From the NCBI GenBank assembly GCA_046348365.1, contig JAXMEL010000005.1, forward strand, positions 124,001 to 188,000: a DNA stretch of 64,000 nucleotides. Direction: 5' to 3'. Positions 46,025-53,772 of the stretch are shown one piece after another. Every line of letters begins with the position of its first letter. The first letter of the stretch is position 1. Made by a program: the position numbers and the translations under genes. Under the pieces are notes generated by a model. It was not told the origin of the DNA. It worked only from the letters and a program-made list of their open reading frames with translations, and searched no databases. The DNA comes from JAEUPI01 sp046348365. GTDB lineage: Bacteria; Pseudomonadota; Gammaproteobacteria; Burkholderiales; Burkholderiaceae_C.

Positions 46025-46732
46025 ATGGCCCGTTGGTGCGTCTCGGGCTGCGTGGCTGCCGCGCTGCTGGCGGCCTGCGGCGCCTCGCCCGGTGACGACC
46101 GCTGGTTCCCGCTGGCCGACGGCCATGTGTGGACCTACCGCGTCACGCTGGCGCACGAAGGACCGGGCGAGCGCGTGCGCGAGACGCTGACGCTGCGCAC
46201 CCGCGGCGCCGACACGGTGGGCGGCGCGCGCGCCTGGCGCCGCCGCAGCGACGGCGGCGTCGACTACTGGCTGCGCGTCGACGACAGCGGCATCTTCCGC
46301 GTCGCCACCAAGTCGGACATCGAGCGCGAGCCGCGCCTCGACGAGGCGCCGCGCTACGTGCTGCGCGCGCCCTACGTGGCGGGCACCGAATGGGAGGCCG
46401 CGACCACCGCCTACGTGCTGCAGCGGCGAAACGAGTTCCCGCAGACGCAGTACCAGCGCAACCACAACGTGCCGATGCACTACCGCATCGAGGCCGTCGG
46501 GCAGACAGTGGCGACGCCGGCGCGCGCCTTCGAGGGCTGCCTGCTGGTGGTGGGCCGGGCGCAGCTGCGCATCTTCGTCGATGCGCAGGGCGCCTGGCGC
46601 GACAGCCCGCTGACCACGCGCGAGTGGTATTGCCCCGGCGTCGGCCTGGTGCGGCTCGAGCGCGAGGAGCTGTCGGCGTCGAAGTTGCTCAACGGTGGAA
46701 CACTGACGCTGGAACTCGTCTCCTGGCACTGA
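46025..46732 (+). CDS. Putative lipoprotein of unknown function
   Basis: A 235-residue protein with a lipoprotein-type signal (MARWCVSGCVAAALLAACGAS; lipobox LLAAC, Cys18). The mature part starts RWFPLADGHVWTYRV, a pattern common in exported proteins of unknown function, with HNVPMHYRIEA later. It follows the small membrane protein by one base and precedes PQQ dehydrogenase 2 by 149 bases. Location in the outer or inner membrane facing the periplasm is expected. Function unknown. Confidence 0.7.
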   Translation: MARWCVSGCVAAALLAACGASPGDDRWFPLADGHVWTYRVTLAHEGPGERVRETLTLRTRGADTVGGARAWRRRSDGGVDYWLRVDDSGIFRVATKSDIEREPRLDEAPRYVLRAPYVAGTEWEAATTAYVLQRRNEFPQTQYQRNHNVPMHYRIEAVGQTVATPARAFEGCLLVVGRAQLRIFVDAQGAWRDSPLTTREWYCPGVGLVRLEREELSASKLLNGGTLTLELVSWH

Positions 46733-46881
46733 CCATTCGCCGGGCGGGGCCGCGATCGCTACGGGCAATTCCCAGGGCTCGGGCGTTTTTGCTGCGCTCC
46801 ACAATGCCGCCGCGCCGCTCGGCGTGAGGGCAGATGGCGACGCGACGTTTCGCGTCAATCACGAGACGACAGGAGACCACC

Positions 46882-48561
46882 ATGAATCGCTCATTCAGCA
46901 CGCTGGCCGCCGGCATCCTGTGTGCCAGCGCCACCGCGGCCGGCGCGCAAGGCTGGCCCGTCTACGGCGGCGACACCGGCAACACCCGCTACAGCGCCTC
47001 CAAGCAGATCAACACCGGCAACGTGAGCAAGTTGAAGGTGCAATGGGCGCTGCAGCTCGGCACCACGCGCTCGCAGGAGTCGACGCCGATCCTGGTCGGC
47101 GACACGCTTTACGTGACGTCGTCGTTCGGGCCGAAGAACCTGTTCGCCGTCGACGCGCGCACCGGCGAGGTCAAGTGGACCTACCAGCCCGACGTGCCCA
47201 AGGGCATCGACCAGTACGCCTGCTGCGACGTGAACAACCGCGGCGTGGCGTACAACGACGGCAAGATCTTCGTCGGCCGCCTCGACGGCCACCTGGTGGC
47301 GCTCGATGCCAAGAGCGGCAAGGAGCTGTGGAAGGCCAAGGTGGTCGATTTCGAGCAGGGCTCGGTCATCACCAGCCCGCCGACGCTGGTGAAGAACCTC
47401 GTGATCACCGGCTATGGCGGCGGCGAGTACGGCGCGCGCGGCTCGATCACCGCCTTCGACCAGGCCACCGGCAAGGAGGTTTGGCGCACCTGGACGGTGC
47501 CGGGGGCGGGCGAGCCCGGCGCCGACACCTGGAAGGGCGACTCCAGCAAGTACGGCGGCGCGGTGGCGTGGCACATCGGCTCGTACGACCCGAAGCTCAA
47601 CCTCGTGTACTACGGCACCAGCAACCCGTCGCCGTGGTCGGCCGCGGTGCGCGGCAACGACAGCTCCAAGGTCGGCCAGTACACCAACCTGTACAGCGCC
47701 TCGGTGCTGGCGCTCGACGGCGACACCGGCAAGATCAAGTGGCACTACCAGTTCACGCCGCACGACGCGTGGGACTACGACGGCGTCAACGAGCTGGTGT
47801 TCGCCGACATGAGCTTCGGCGGCAAGAAGATGCCGGTGCTGATGCAGGCCAACCGCAACGGCTTCTTCTACGTGCTCGACCGCGCCAACGGCAAGCTGCT
47901 GTCGGCCAACAAGTTCATCCCGGCCACCAACTGGGCCACCGACATCGACCTCAAGACCGGCATGCCCAACGAGACGCCGGGCGAGGTGAAGCGGCCCGGC
48001 ATGAAGCGCAAGGCGGTCGACGTGTGCCCGAACCTCATCGGCGGCAAGAACTGGATGCCGATGAGCTATGACGCCGCCAACGGCTATGTCTACATGTCGA
48101 CGATGAACCTGTGCATGGACATGGAAGGCATCCAGTCGGAGTACAAGCGCGGCACGATGTACCTCGGCGTCAACTTCGACCTCGGCAAGATCGGCCCCGG
48201 CGGACACCCCGGCGGCGTGATGGCCTGGGACGTGGCCAAGGGCAAGGCGGCCTGGTTCAACAAGGACGACATGCCCTACAGCGGCGGCATGCTCAGCACC
48301 GCCGGCGGCGTGGTGTTCCACGGCGACCTCAAGGGCTGGTTCAAGGCGCTCGACGCCAAGACCGGCAAGACGCTGTGGAAGTTCAACGCCGGCTCGGGCA
48401 TCACCGCGGCACCGATGACCTACACGCTCGACGGCAAGCAGTACATCGCCGTGGTGTCGGGCCGCACCTTCGCGATCCCCGCGTTCTTCGGCGCGCTGGG
48501 CGAGAAGATGGTGGCCGCCAGCCCCGAAGGCGGCACGATGTACGTCTTCGCGCTGAACTGA
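46882..48561 (+). CDS. PQQ-dependent alcohol dehydrogenase 2, predicted lanthanide type (PedH/ExaA-like)
   Basis: A 559-residue periplasmic quinoprotein with a short signal peptide (ending TAAGAQ). Key sites are the vicinal disulfide YACCDVNNRG, Glu in GYGGGEYGARGS, Asn in YGTSNPSPWS and the catalytic Asp298 in HDAWDYDGVNE. Asp300 is the additional lanthanide ligand; calcium enzymes usually have Ser, Thr or Ala there. The ATG at 46882 has a perfect ribosome site (AGGAGACCACC). It is followed 25 bases later by a XoxJ-cytochrome c fusion gene, likely its electron acceptor and activator. Ethanol or other primary alcohols are likely substrates. Confidence 0.93.
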   Translation: MNRSFSTLAAGILCASATAAGAQGWPVYGGDTGNTRYSASKQINTGNVSKLKVQWALQLGTTRSQESTPILVGDTLYVTSSFGPKNLFAVDARTGEVKWTYQPDVPKGIDQYACCDVNNRGVAYNDGKIFVGRLDGHLVALDAKSGKELWKAKVVDFEQGSVITSPPTLVKNLVITGYGGGEYGARGSITAFDQATGKEVWRTWTVPGAGEPGADTWKGDSSKYGGAVAWHIGSYDPKLNLVYYGTSNPSPWSAAVRGNDSSKVGQYTNLYSASVLALDGDTGKIKWHYQFTPHDAWDYDGVNELVFADMSFGGKKMPVLMQANRNGFFYVLDRANGKLLSANKFIPATNWATDIDLKTGMPNETPGEVKRPGMKRKAVDVCPNLIGGKNWMPMSYDAANGYVYMSTMNLCMDMEGIQSEYKRGTMYLGVNFDLGKIGPGGHPGGVMAWDVAKGKAAWFNKDDMPYSGGMLSTAGGVVFHGDLKGWFKALDAKTGKTLWKFNAGSGITAAPMTYTLDGKQYIAVVSGRTFAIPAFFGALGEKMVAASPEGGTMYVFALN

Positions 48562-48586
48562 GGGCGCGAGCAGAGCGGGCGCCGCC

Positions 48587-49792
48587 GTGCGACAGGTTCT
48601 CGCCTGCCTGGCGGCGCTCGTCTGCCTGCGGGCCGGGGCGCAGGCGCCCGCCCCGATTCGCGTCTGCGCCGACCCCGACAACCTGCCGTTCTCCAAGGCC
48701 GAGGGGCCCGAGCACGGCCTGTACATCGAGGTGGCCGAGCGCGTCGCGCAGCGCCTGGGCCGCCGCATCGAATACGTCTGGTACGACAGCAGCTACCAGC
48801 GCCGCGCGCTGCGCAACACCATCCAGGCCAACGCATGCGACGCCTGGTTCGCGTTGCCGGCCGACGCCGAGTACCGCGCGCGCGGCCTCGTCAAGAGCGT
48901 GGGCATCGTGCACGTGGGCTATGCGATCGTGGCGCCGCCGGGCTTCGCGTTTGCCAGGCTCGACGATCTGAAAGGCCGGCGCGTGGCCGTGGCTTTCGCC
49001 AGCACGCCGGCGGTGCTGCTGGCCACGCTCGACGGCGTGACGGTGGTGACGCAGCGCACGCCGGTCGATGCGCTCGACAGCCTGGCCCGCGGCGAGGCCG
49101 ACGTGGCCTTCGTGTGGGGGCCCACCGCGGGCCACGAGATCGAGCGGCGCTACAAGGGCCGCTGGCAGGTCACCTCGGTCACCGGTCATGGCCTCGGCGG
49201 CGCGGTGTCGGCGGCGGTGCGGCGCGATCAGCCCGAGTTGCTGCAGGCCATCGACCGCGAGCTCGAGCAGCTGCGGCCCGACATCGACGCGCTGGCGCAG
49301 AAGTACGGTTTTCCGCGCGGCAAGCCGGTGGAGCTCGAGAAGCAGTCTGCGCTCGCCCCGCCGACGCGGCTGGCCGTGAGCCACCTGCACGCTGCCGTGT
49401 GGAGCGGCGGCACGCCGCGCCTGCAGAGCGTGGCCGACGCGCCGCAGCCGGCGAAGAAGGCGCCGGCCAAGCCGGCCGCCAAGGAGGCTACGCCTGCGCC
49501 CGCGCCCGCCGCGCCGGCACCGCCGACGCCGCCGCCCGACCCGCTGGCGGTGGCCGGGCGCGAGAAATTCAACGACACCTGCTCGCATTGCCACTCGCCC
49601 GACGGCGCGAGCCCGATGCGCGAGCGCGACCTGCGCCGCATGAAGCTGCGCTACGACGACAAGTGGGTCGACATGGCGCTCAAGACCATCAACGAAGGCC
49701 GGCCGCAGCTGGGCATGCCCACGTGGAAGGGCCAGATCAGCGACACCGAGATCGAGCGCATCGTCGCGTTCCTGAAGACGATCCAGAAGTAG
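48587..49792 (+). CDS. XoxJ-like binding protein fused to a cytochrome c domain
   Basis: A 401-residue exported protein. Residues 1-18 are a signal peptide. Residues 22-255 form a quinoprotein-associated solute-binding domain (IRVCADPDNLPFSKAEGPEHG; FVWGPTAGHEIE). Residues about 285-320 are a Pro/Ala/Lys linker. The C-terminal domain is a monohaem cytochrome c with CSHCH (Cys332, Cys335, His336) and a GMPTWKG axial Met. XoxJ and XoxG are normally separate; both are present separately in this window at 53773 and 54669. The fusion likely activates or docks to, and takes electrons from, the upstream PQQ dehydrogenase 2. The start is a GTG, 25 bases after that gene's stop. Confidence 0.88.
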   Translation: MRQVLACLAALVCLRAGAQAPAPIRVCADPDNLPFSKAEGPEHGLYIEVAERVAQRLGRRIEYVWYDSSYQRRALRNTIQANACDAWFALPADAEYRARGLVKSVGIVHVGYAIVAPPGFAFARLDDLKGRRVAVAFASTPAVLLATLDGVTVVTQRTPVDALDSLARGEADVAFVWGPTAGHEIERRYKGRWQVTSVTGHGLGGAVSAAVRRDQPELLQAIDRELEQLRPDIDALAQKYGFPRGKPVELEKQSALAPPTRLAVSHLHAAVWSGGTPRLQSVADAPQPAKKAPAKPAAKEATPAPAPAAPAPPTPPPDPLAVAGREKFNDTCSHCHSPDGASPMRERDLRRMKLRYDDKWVDMALKTINEGRPQLGMPTWKGQISDTEIERIVAFLKTIQK

Positions 49793-49829
49793 CGCGCCGT
49801 GCGGCTGCTGCGACCGCCGCGGCAGCGGT

Positions 49830-50804
49830 CTACTTCGCGAGCAGCTCGCGTTCGAGCCGGACGAACACGATGGCCGCGTTGCGACGGTGGATCGTGTCGT
49901 ACTGGTCCCAGCTCGCGTAGTCGGGCAGGGCCGCCGCGTCGGGCACGTCGGCCAGGCTCGCGCCGGCGCCGAGCAGCTGTGCGACACGGGTCTGCAAGCG
50001 CTCCAGGTAGCGTGCCACCTCGGCGATCACGGCCGCCGAGGCGACCGGCCCGTGTCCGGGCACGATGCGGGACAACGGCAGGCTGCCCAGCCGATCGAGC
50101 GCGCGGCGCCAGCCCGCCAGGTCGCCGTCGACGACGTCGGGAATCCGGCGCTCGTCGAGCAGGCCGCCGGCAAACAGCACGCCGCTGGCCTCGTCGAGCA
50201 CCGCGACGTCGCCGGGGCCGCTCGAATGGCCGAGATAGACGATGCGCAGCGGCCGGCCGATCGTGTGCAGCGTGTGCGACTCGTCGAACACCTCGTCGGG
50301 CTCGAACATCGTGGTGCCGGCCATCGCCTCGTCGCCGAGCGTGCGTTTCAGGGTCTTCAGGCAGATCTCGCAGCGCGCCGCCATCAGCTGCGCGGCCTTG
50401 CGGTGCATGCCGATCGGTATGCCGCGCTCGCGAAACGCGTTGGCGCCGAACAGGAACTCGGGCCGCGTGTGCGTGATCAGCGCGAGCCTGACCGGCCGGT
50501 CGGTGGTACGCGCGATCTGCGCCAGCAGCGCCTGGCCGTGCCGGTACGAGGTGCCGGTGTCGATGGCGATGACGCCGGTCTCGCCGACGATGAAACCGGT
50601 GTTGCCGATGCGACCCTGGTTGTCGCGGTCGGCCTCGCCGCTGCGCCCGCGCACCATGAAGACGCCAGGCGCCAGCGCGATCGGCGTTTCACCGTCGCTC
50701 GCTGGCAAGGGGGCGCCGCAGCCGATGACCAGCAGGCACGCGGCGACGGTGGCGAGCGCGGCGGCGAGCGCGCGCGCCGGTGCACACGCGCGCGCAAGCC
50801 GCAT
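49830..50804 (-). CDS. Quinoprotein-relay metallo-beta-lactamase-fold protein, degenerate site
   Basis: A 324-residue exported protein with lipoprotein-like signal (VAACLLVIGC, Cys29). It has a metallo-beta-lactamase fold: ALAPGVFMVRGRSGEADRDNQGRIGNTGFIV, and later VYLGHSSGPGDVAVLD and IVPGHGPVASAA. The primary zinc motif, normally HxHxDH, reads THTRPEFLFG, so two His and the Asp are missing. This pattern fits the SoxH-related 'quinoprotein relay system zinc metallohydrolase' families that occur with PQQ dehydrogenases. Start ATG overlaps the SoxYZ-like stop (ATGA). It is the last gene of the minus-strand run. Catalytic activity is doubtful. Confidence 0.8.
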   Translation of the reverse strand: MRLARACAPARALAAALATVAACLLVIGCGAPLPASDGETPIALAPGVFMVRGRSGEADRDNQGRIGNTGFIVGETGVIAIDTGTSYRHGQALLAQIARTTDRPVRLALITHTRPEFLFGANAFRERGIPIGMHRKAAQLMAARCEICLKTLKRTLGDEAMAGTTMFEPDEVFDESHTLHTIGRPLRIVYLGHSSGPGDVAVLDEASGVLFAGGLLDERRIPDVVDGDLAGWRRALDRLGSLPLSRIVPGHGPVASAAVIAEVARYLERLQTRVAQLLGAGASLADVPDAAALPDYASWDQYDTIHRRNAAIVFVRLERELLAK

Positions 50805-51637
50805 CACGGCGACGCGCGATAGGCGAGCGCGTGCTGGAACTGCAGCTCGTTGGAATCGGCCACCACCGCCTTCAGCTCGCCGCCCTCGACCCGCGGCACG
50901 AAGTAGAAGCGCAGGTTCGGGTTCTCGCTGATCGAGAAGTCGAGGTCGGCCGACAGCACCAGCCGCCCGCCGTAGGTGACGTCGATCTTGCGCACGAAGT
51001 GCGGCGGCGTGTACTGCCGCGTCAGCTGGTCCATCACCATGCCCGAGTCGTTCGGGTGGCTGATCATCAGCTGCGCCAGCACCGGCTTGCGCAGCGCTGC
51101 GTCGCCGACCACGCGCAGCCGCATCTGGCCGAGCGTGGCGCGCGCGGCGACCGCGTCCTTGCCGGGCGGCGCCGAGCAGCCGCCGGCGGCCTTGACGAAG
51201 CGGGTGGCCATGTGCAGCCGGCCGTCGTTGGTCTCGGCGATCGCGCGCACGAAAGTGTATTCGTCGATGCGCACGCGCGTCTCGATGTCGGCGCGTCCGC
51301 TGTCGAGCGTATAGGTGAAGATCGCCGACACCGGCGACGGGTTGTTGTCGATGATCAGCCAGACCTGGCGCAGGTGGCGCTCGGGCCTCTGCTCGAACGC
51401 GGCGCGGATCGCGATCGGCACGATCGCGGCGTCTTCGGCGCGAGCCGGCACTTCGAGCGCGATCACGCTGGCCGCGTTCTTGTCGTCGACCGCGCGATCC
51501 TTGAACAGGCTGGCGCGCACCTGCTGCCAGCGCGGACTCGCGTCGGGGTCGTCGCCGCTCGGCAATTGCGCCCGGGCTGCGCCGGCGAGCGACGCGACGC
51601 CGAACAGCAGCGCGCGCCGCGACACGATGGTTCTCAT
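50804..51637 (-). CDS. SoxYZ-like fused carrier protein, quinoprotein-associated
   Basis: A 277-residue exported protein (RRALLFGVASLAGAARA signal). It combines a SoxY-like domain (about residues 35-145: LFKDRAVDDKNAASVIALEVPARAED) and a SoxZ-like domain (about 165-277). At the junction Cys154 lies in AGGCSAPPG, like the carrier Cys of the GGCGG arm in SoxY. In sulfur oxidation SoxYZ carries sulfur intermediates on this Cys. The PQQ-linked version occurs without other Sox proteins, so it probably carries something else. It is coupled by ATGA overlaps to both metallo-beta-lactamase-fold genes. Function unknown. Confidence 0.83.
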   Translation of the reverse strand: MRTIVSRRALLFGVASLAGAARAQLPSGDDPDASPRWQQVRASLFKDRAVDDKNAASVIALEVPARAEDAAIVPIAIRAAFEQRPERHLRQVWLIIDNNPSPVSAIFTYTLDSGRADIETRVRIDEYTFVRAIAETNDGRLHMATRFVKAAGGCSAPPGKDAVAARATLGQMRLRVVGDAALRKPVLAQLMISHPNDSGMVMDQLTRQYTPPHFVRKIDVTYGGRLVLSADLDFSISENPNLRFYFVPRVEGGELKAVVADSNELQFQHALAYRASP

Positions 51638-52653
51638 TGCACCCACTCCAGTTCGGCATATGCCGCGGTGATGTTGCGGCGGTGGAACTCCTGCGTCAGC
51701 ACCCAGCCGGCAGGCGCTGCCGCGCCCAGCCGCTCGACCGTCTGTGCCAGACTCAACTGGTCGCGCAGCGCCTGGCGCACGTCGGCTTCGAGCTGTGCCA
51801 GGTAGCCCTCGGTGGCGGACAGGCCGGCCGGCCAGTCGTCGATCACCGCGCCGTGTCCCGGCACCGCGCGCGCCGCGTCGATGCGGCGCAGCTCGCGCAG
51901 CACGGCGCGCCAGCCACGCAGGTTGCCGTCGAGCACCGGCAGGTGGTCGACGAAAGCGAGGTCGCCGAGCCACAGCGTGCCGCTGCTGCGGTCGAACACC
52001 GTCAGGTCGGTATCGGTGTGCGCGGTCGGCCAGGCGCGCAGCGCGAGCGTGCGCTGGCCGAGGTCGATGTCGAGGCTATCGTGCACCGCGATCGTCGGCG
52101 GCGCGACGGCCGAGGCCGCGTCGCCCGGGTTGAAGTCGCGCTGCATCGTGCGCGCGTAGTGCGGAACGCGCGCCGCCAGCGCCGCAGCCAGACGCGCATG
52201 GCCGACCGATGTCGGCGCGGAGGCGGCCCCCTCGGCCGCGACCAGCGCGTCGTGGCCCATCACGTGATCGGGATGGGCGTGCGTCGAGATCACGTAGCAG
52301 ATCGGCAGCGCGCTGACGCGACGGATCGCCGCCAGCAGCGCGCGCGCGGCGGTCGGGCTGCCGCCGGCATCGATCACCGCGATGCAGCGCGCGCCGACGA
52401 CGAAGCCGCTGTTGGCCACGTGCCCGGCGAAGGCGGGTCCCCACGGCGCGAGGTGCCCGCTCAGGTGATACGCGCCGGGCGCGAGCGCGGTCGCGCGAGG
52501 GGCCGACGCCGCGTCGTCGGCCGGAGCCGGCATCGCGATCGAGCACAGAGCGATCGATACAAGCGCGCACCGAAGACGTCTTCTCCCTCTCCCCGCTCGC
52601 GGGGAGAGGGCTGGGGTGAGGGGGATCGCGCACATAGCGCCCGCGCGGCCCAC
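51634..52653 (-). CDS. Quinoprotein-relay zinc metallohydrolase, intact site
   Basis: A 339-residue (or 333 from the ATG at 52635) exported metallo-beta-lactamase-fold hydrolase. The zinc ligands are intact: THAHPDHVMGHDA, TAHTDTDLTVFD and VPGHGAVIDD. It resembles SoxH-related hydrolases that accompany the SoxYZ-like carrier and PQQ dehydrogenases, and may release a group from the carrier Cys. The first 18 or so residues (IPLTPALSPRAGRG) come from a dispersed repeat rather than the original gene, leaving the signal peptide hydrophobic core RRRLRCALVSIALCSIA behind it. Its stop overlaps the carrier start (ATGA). Confidence 0.82.
   Translation of the reverse strand: MGRAGAMCAIPLTPALSPRAGRGRRRLRCALVSIALCSIAMPAPADDAASAPRATALAPGAYHLSGHLAPWGPAFAGHVANSGFVVGARCIAVIDAGGSPTAARALLAAIRRVSALPICYVISTHAHPDHVMGHDALVAAEGAASAPTSVGHARLAAALAARVPHYARTMQRDFNPGDAASAVAPPTIAVHDSLDIDLGQRTLALRAWPTAHTDTDLTVFDRSSGTLWLGDLAFVDHLPVLDGNLRGWRAVLRELRRIDAARAVPGHGAVIDDWPAGLSATEGYLAQLEADVRQALRDQLSLAQTVERLGAAAPAGWVLTQEFHRRNITAAYAELEWVQ
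52581..52624. repeat. Dispersed hairpin repeat at a metallohydrolase 5' end
   Basis: CCCTCTCCCCGC and its complement form a near-continuous 26-base hairpin (52585-52610), followed by CTGGGGTGAGGGGG. Translated, it gives the LTPALSPRAGRG peptide that is a familiar sign of a widespread dispersed repeat in proteobacterial genomes (recalled, not searched). It overlaps the start region of the gene. Confidence 0.65.
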
Positions 52654-52671
52654 GTCGTCGATAACGCCGCC

Positions 52672-53088
52672 TCAACGCGGCGCCGCCTCCAAGTTGATCA
52701 AACAGCTCTTCTTCGCCTGCGTCTGCAACGCGCGGAACTTGCGGATCTGCTGCTGCAGCGACTCGGCGTCGCGGATGTAGCTGCCGCGCTCGCCGCCGAT
52801 GCTGTTGGCGTTGGCCGCGGTGCTCATGGTCACGTAGTCGTCATGCGTCACATCGTGCGCGATGCGGTCGATCGTGCACGAGCACTTGTTGACCATCTCG
52901 TAGTGCGGGCCGGGATGGTCGCGCATGCAGGCCTGCACGTAAAGCACGCGGTCGACCGTCGGGTAGTCGTGCGCCAGCACCACCGCGGGCAGCAGCGCGA
53001 CGCAGGCCGCGGCCGCCCGCGCGCTGCGCAGGCGGCGGCGTGAAGTGGCGTGTCCGGCGGCGTGCTCAGCGGCGTGGTGCAGCGGCAT
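52672..53088 (-). CDS. Small exported Cys-containing protein of the xox cluster
   Basis: A 138-residue protein with a signal-like hydrophobic region (residues 22-39, ending VVLA). The mature part, HDYPTVDRVLYVQACMRDHPGPHYEMVNKCSCTIDRIAHD, has three Cys, then a charged helical tail with one more Cys (KKSCLINLE). I recognise no named family, though such proteins occur beside PQQ-linked SoxYZ-like genes. The start at 53088 overlaps the upstream gene by 23 bases, and a later start is possible. Likely periplasmic, with disulfides. Function unknown. Confidence 0.65.
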   Translation of the reverse strand: MPLHHAAEHAAGHATSRRRLRSARAAAACVALLPAVVLAHDYPTVDRVLYVQACMRDHPGPHYEMVNKCSCTIDRIAHDVTHDDYVTMSTAANANSIGGERGSYIRDAESLQQQIRKFRALQTQAKKSCLINLEAAPR

Positions 53089-53761
53089 CGATGTCCTCCT
53101 CGAGCGTCAAGGTTTCGCGTTGCGGCGTGCCGGGCAGGCTGGTGCGGACCTGGTAGAGCCCGCCGGGCACCGACGTCGACAGCACGAAGGTGTACTCCTT
53201 TTTCGCCAGGGCCTCGAAGCGCTGCCGGTACGGGTCGTCGACGAAGGGGGCGATCTGCACCCCACGTGCCGGCACCTCGCGGCCCTGCCAGCGCACGGTC
53301 GTCGCCGCAACGCGGGCGTCGTTCGCCAGCGCCAGCCGGATGCGCTGGCGAAAGTGCGCCGACTGCCCTCGAGTCTGCTGCTGCAGCTGGCGCACCTCGT
53401 GCTCCAGGAAGTACAGCAGCGCCGGATTCGACCGCGCCGCGGCGATCTCGGGCAGCTGCAGCGCGCGCGGCGGCGCGAGAAACCTGCCGCGCACGTCGCA
53501 GCACGCGCCGCCGGCATCGGCGCGCAGCTCGAGCGTCATGCGCTCGCTGCGCGGGCCGTCGGCACCACCTTGCTCGGCGTAGGCGTAGCGCAGCGTCCGC
53601 GGCGGCGTGATGCCCGCGAGGTGAGGGTCCATGAAGACCAGCCGTTCGGCCTCCGACGGGGCCGTCGCCTGCGGCTGCGCCAGCGCGAGCGAACACGCAG
53701 CGGCGCCGGCAAGGGCGCCGAGCCGGTGTGCGCGAGCCAGCGCATGGGCGATCGCGGTCAT
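53066..53761 (-). CDS. Exported protein of unknown function in the xox cluster
   Basis: A 231-residue protein with a signal peptide (ALAGAAACSLALAQ, cleavage near residue 29). The mature domain includes FMDPHLAGITPPRTLRYAY, an ACCDVRG Cys pair, a helix rich in Gln/Arg (EVRQLQQQTRGQSAHFRQRI) and EYTFVLSTSVPGGLYQVRTSL. No named family was recognised. It is 11 bases downstream of xoxJ, so it belongs to the xox transcript and may aid XoxF maturation or the relay. Confidence 0.65.
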   Translation of the reverse strand: MTAIAHALARAHRLGALAGAAACSLALAQPQATAPSEAERLVFMDPHLAGITPPRTLRYAYAEQGGADGPRSERMTLELRADAGGACCDVRGRFLAPPRALQLPEIAAARSNPALLYFLEHEVRQLQQQTRGQSAHFRQRIRLALANDARVAATTVRWQGREVPARGVQIAPFVDDPYRQRFEALAKKEYTFVLSTSVPGGLYQVRTSLPGTPQRETLTLEEDIDAAAPRR

Positions 53762-53772
53762 GTCCCGCGCTT

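Noticed and set aside
46733..46881. Sigma-54 promoter before PQQ dehydrogenase 2, expected from the AcoR-like regulator nearby.
   Set aside because: No GG-N10-GC element with correct spacing; a GGGC...GC stretch has the wrong distance.
50804..51637. Annotation as thiosulfate-oxidising SoxY or SoxZ.
   Set aside because: No soxAXBCD genes are present, and the fused form with metallo-beta-lactamase partners next to PQQ dehydrogenases points to a different role.
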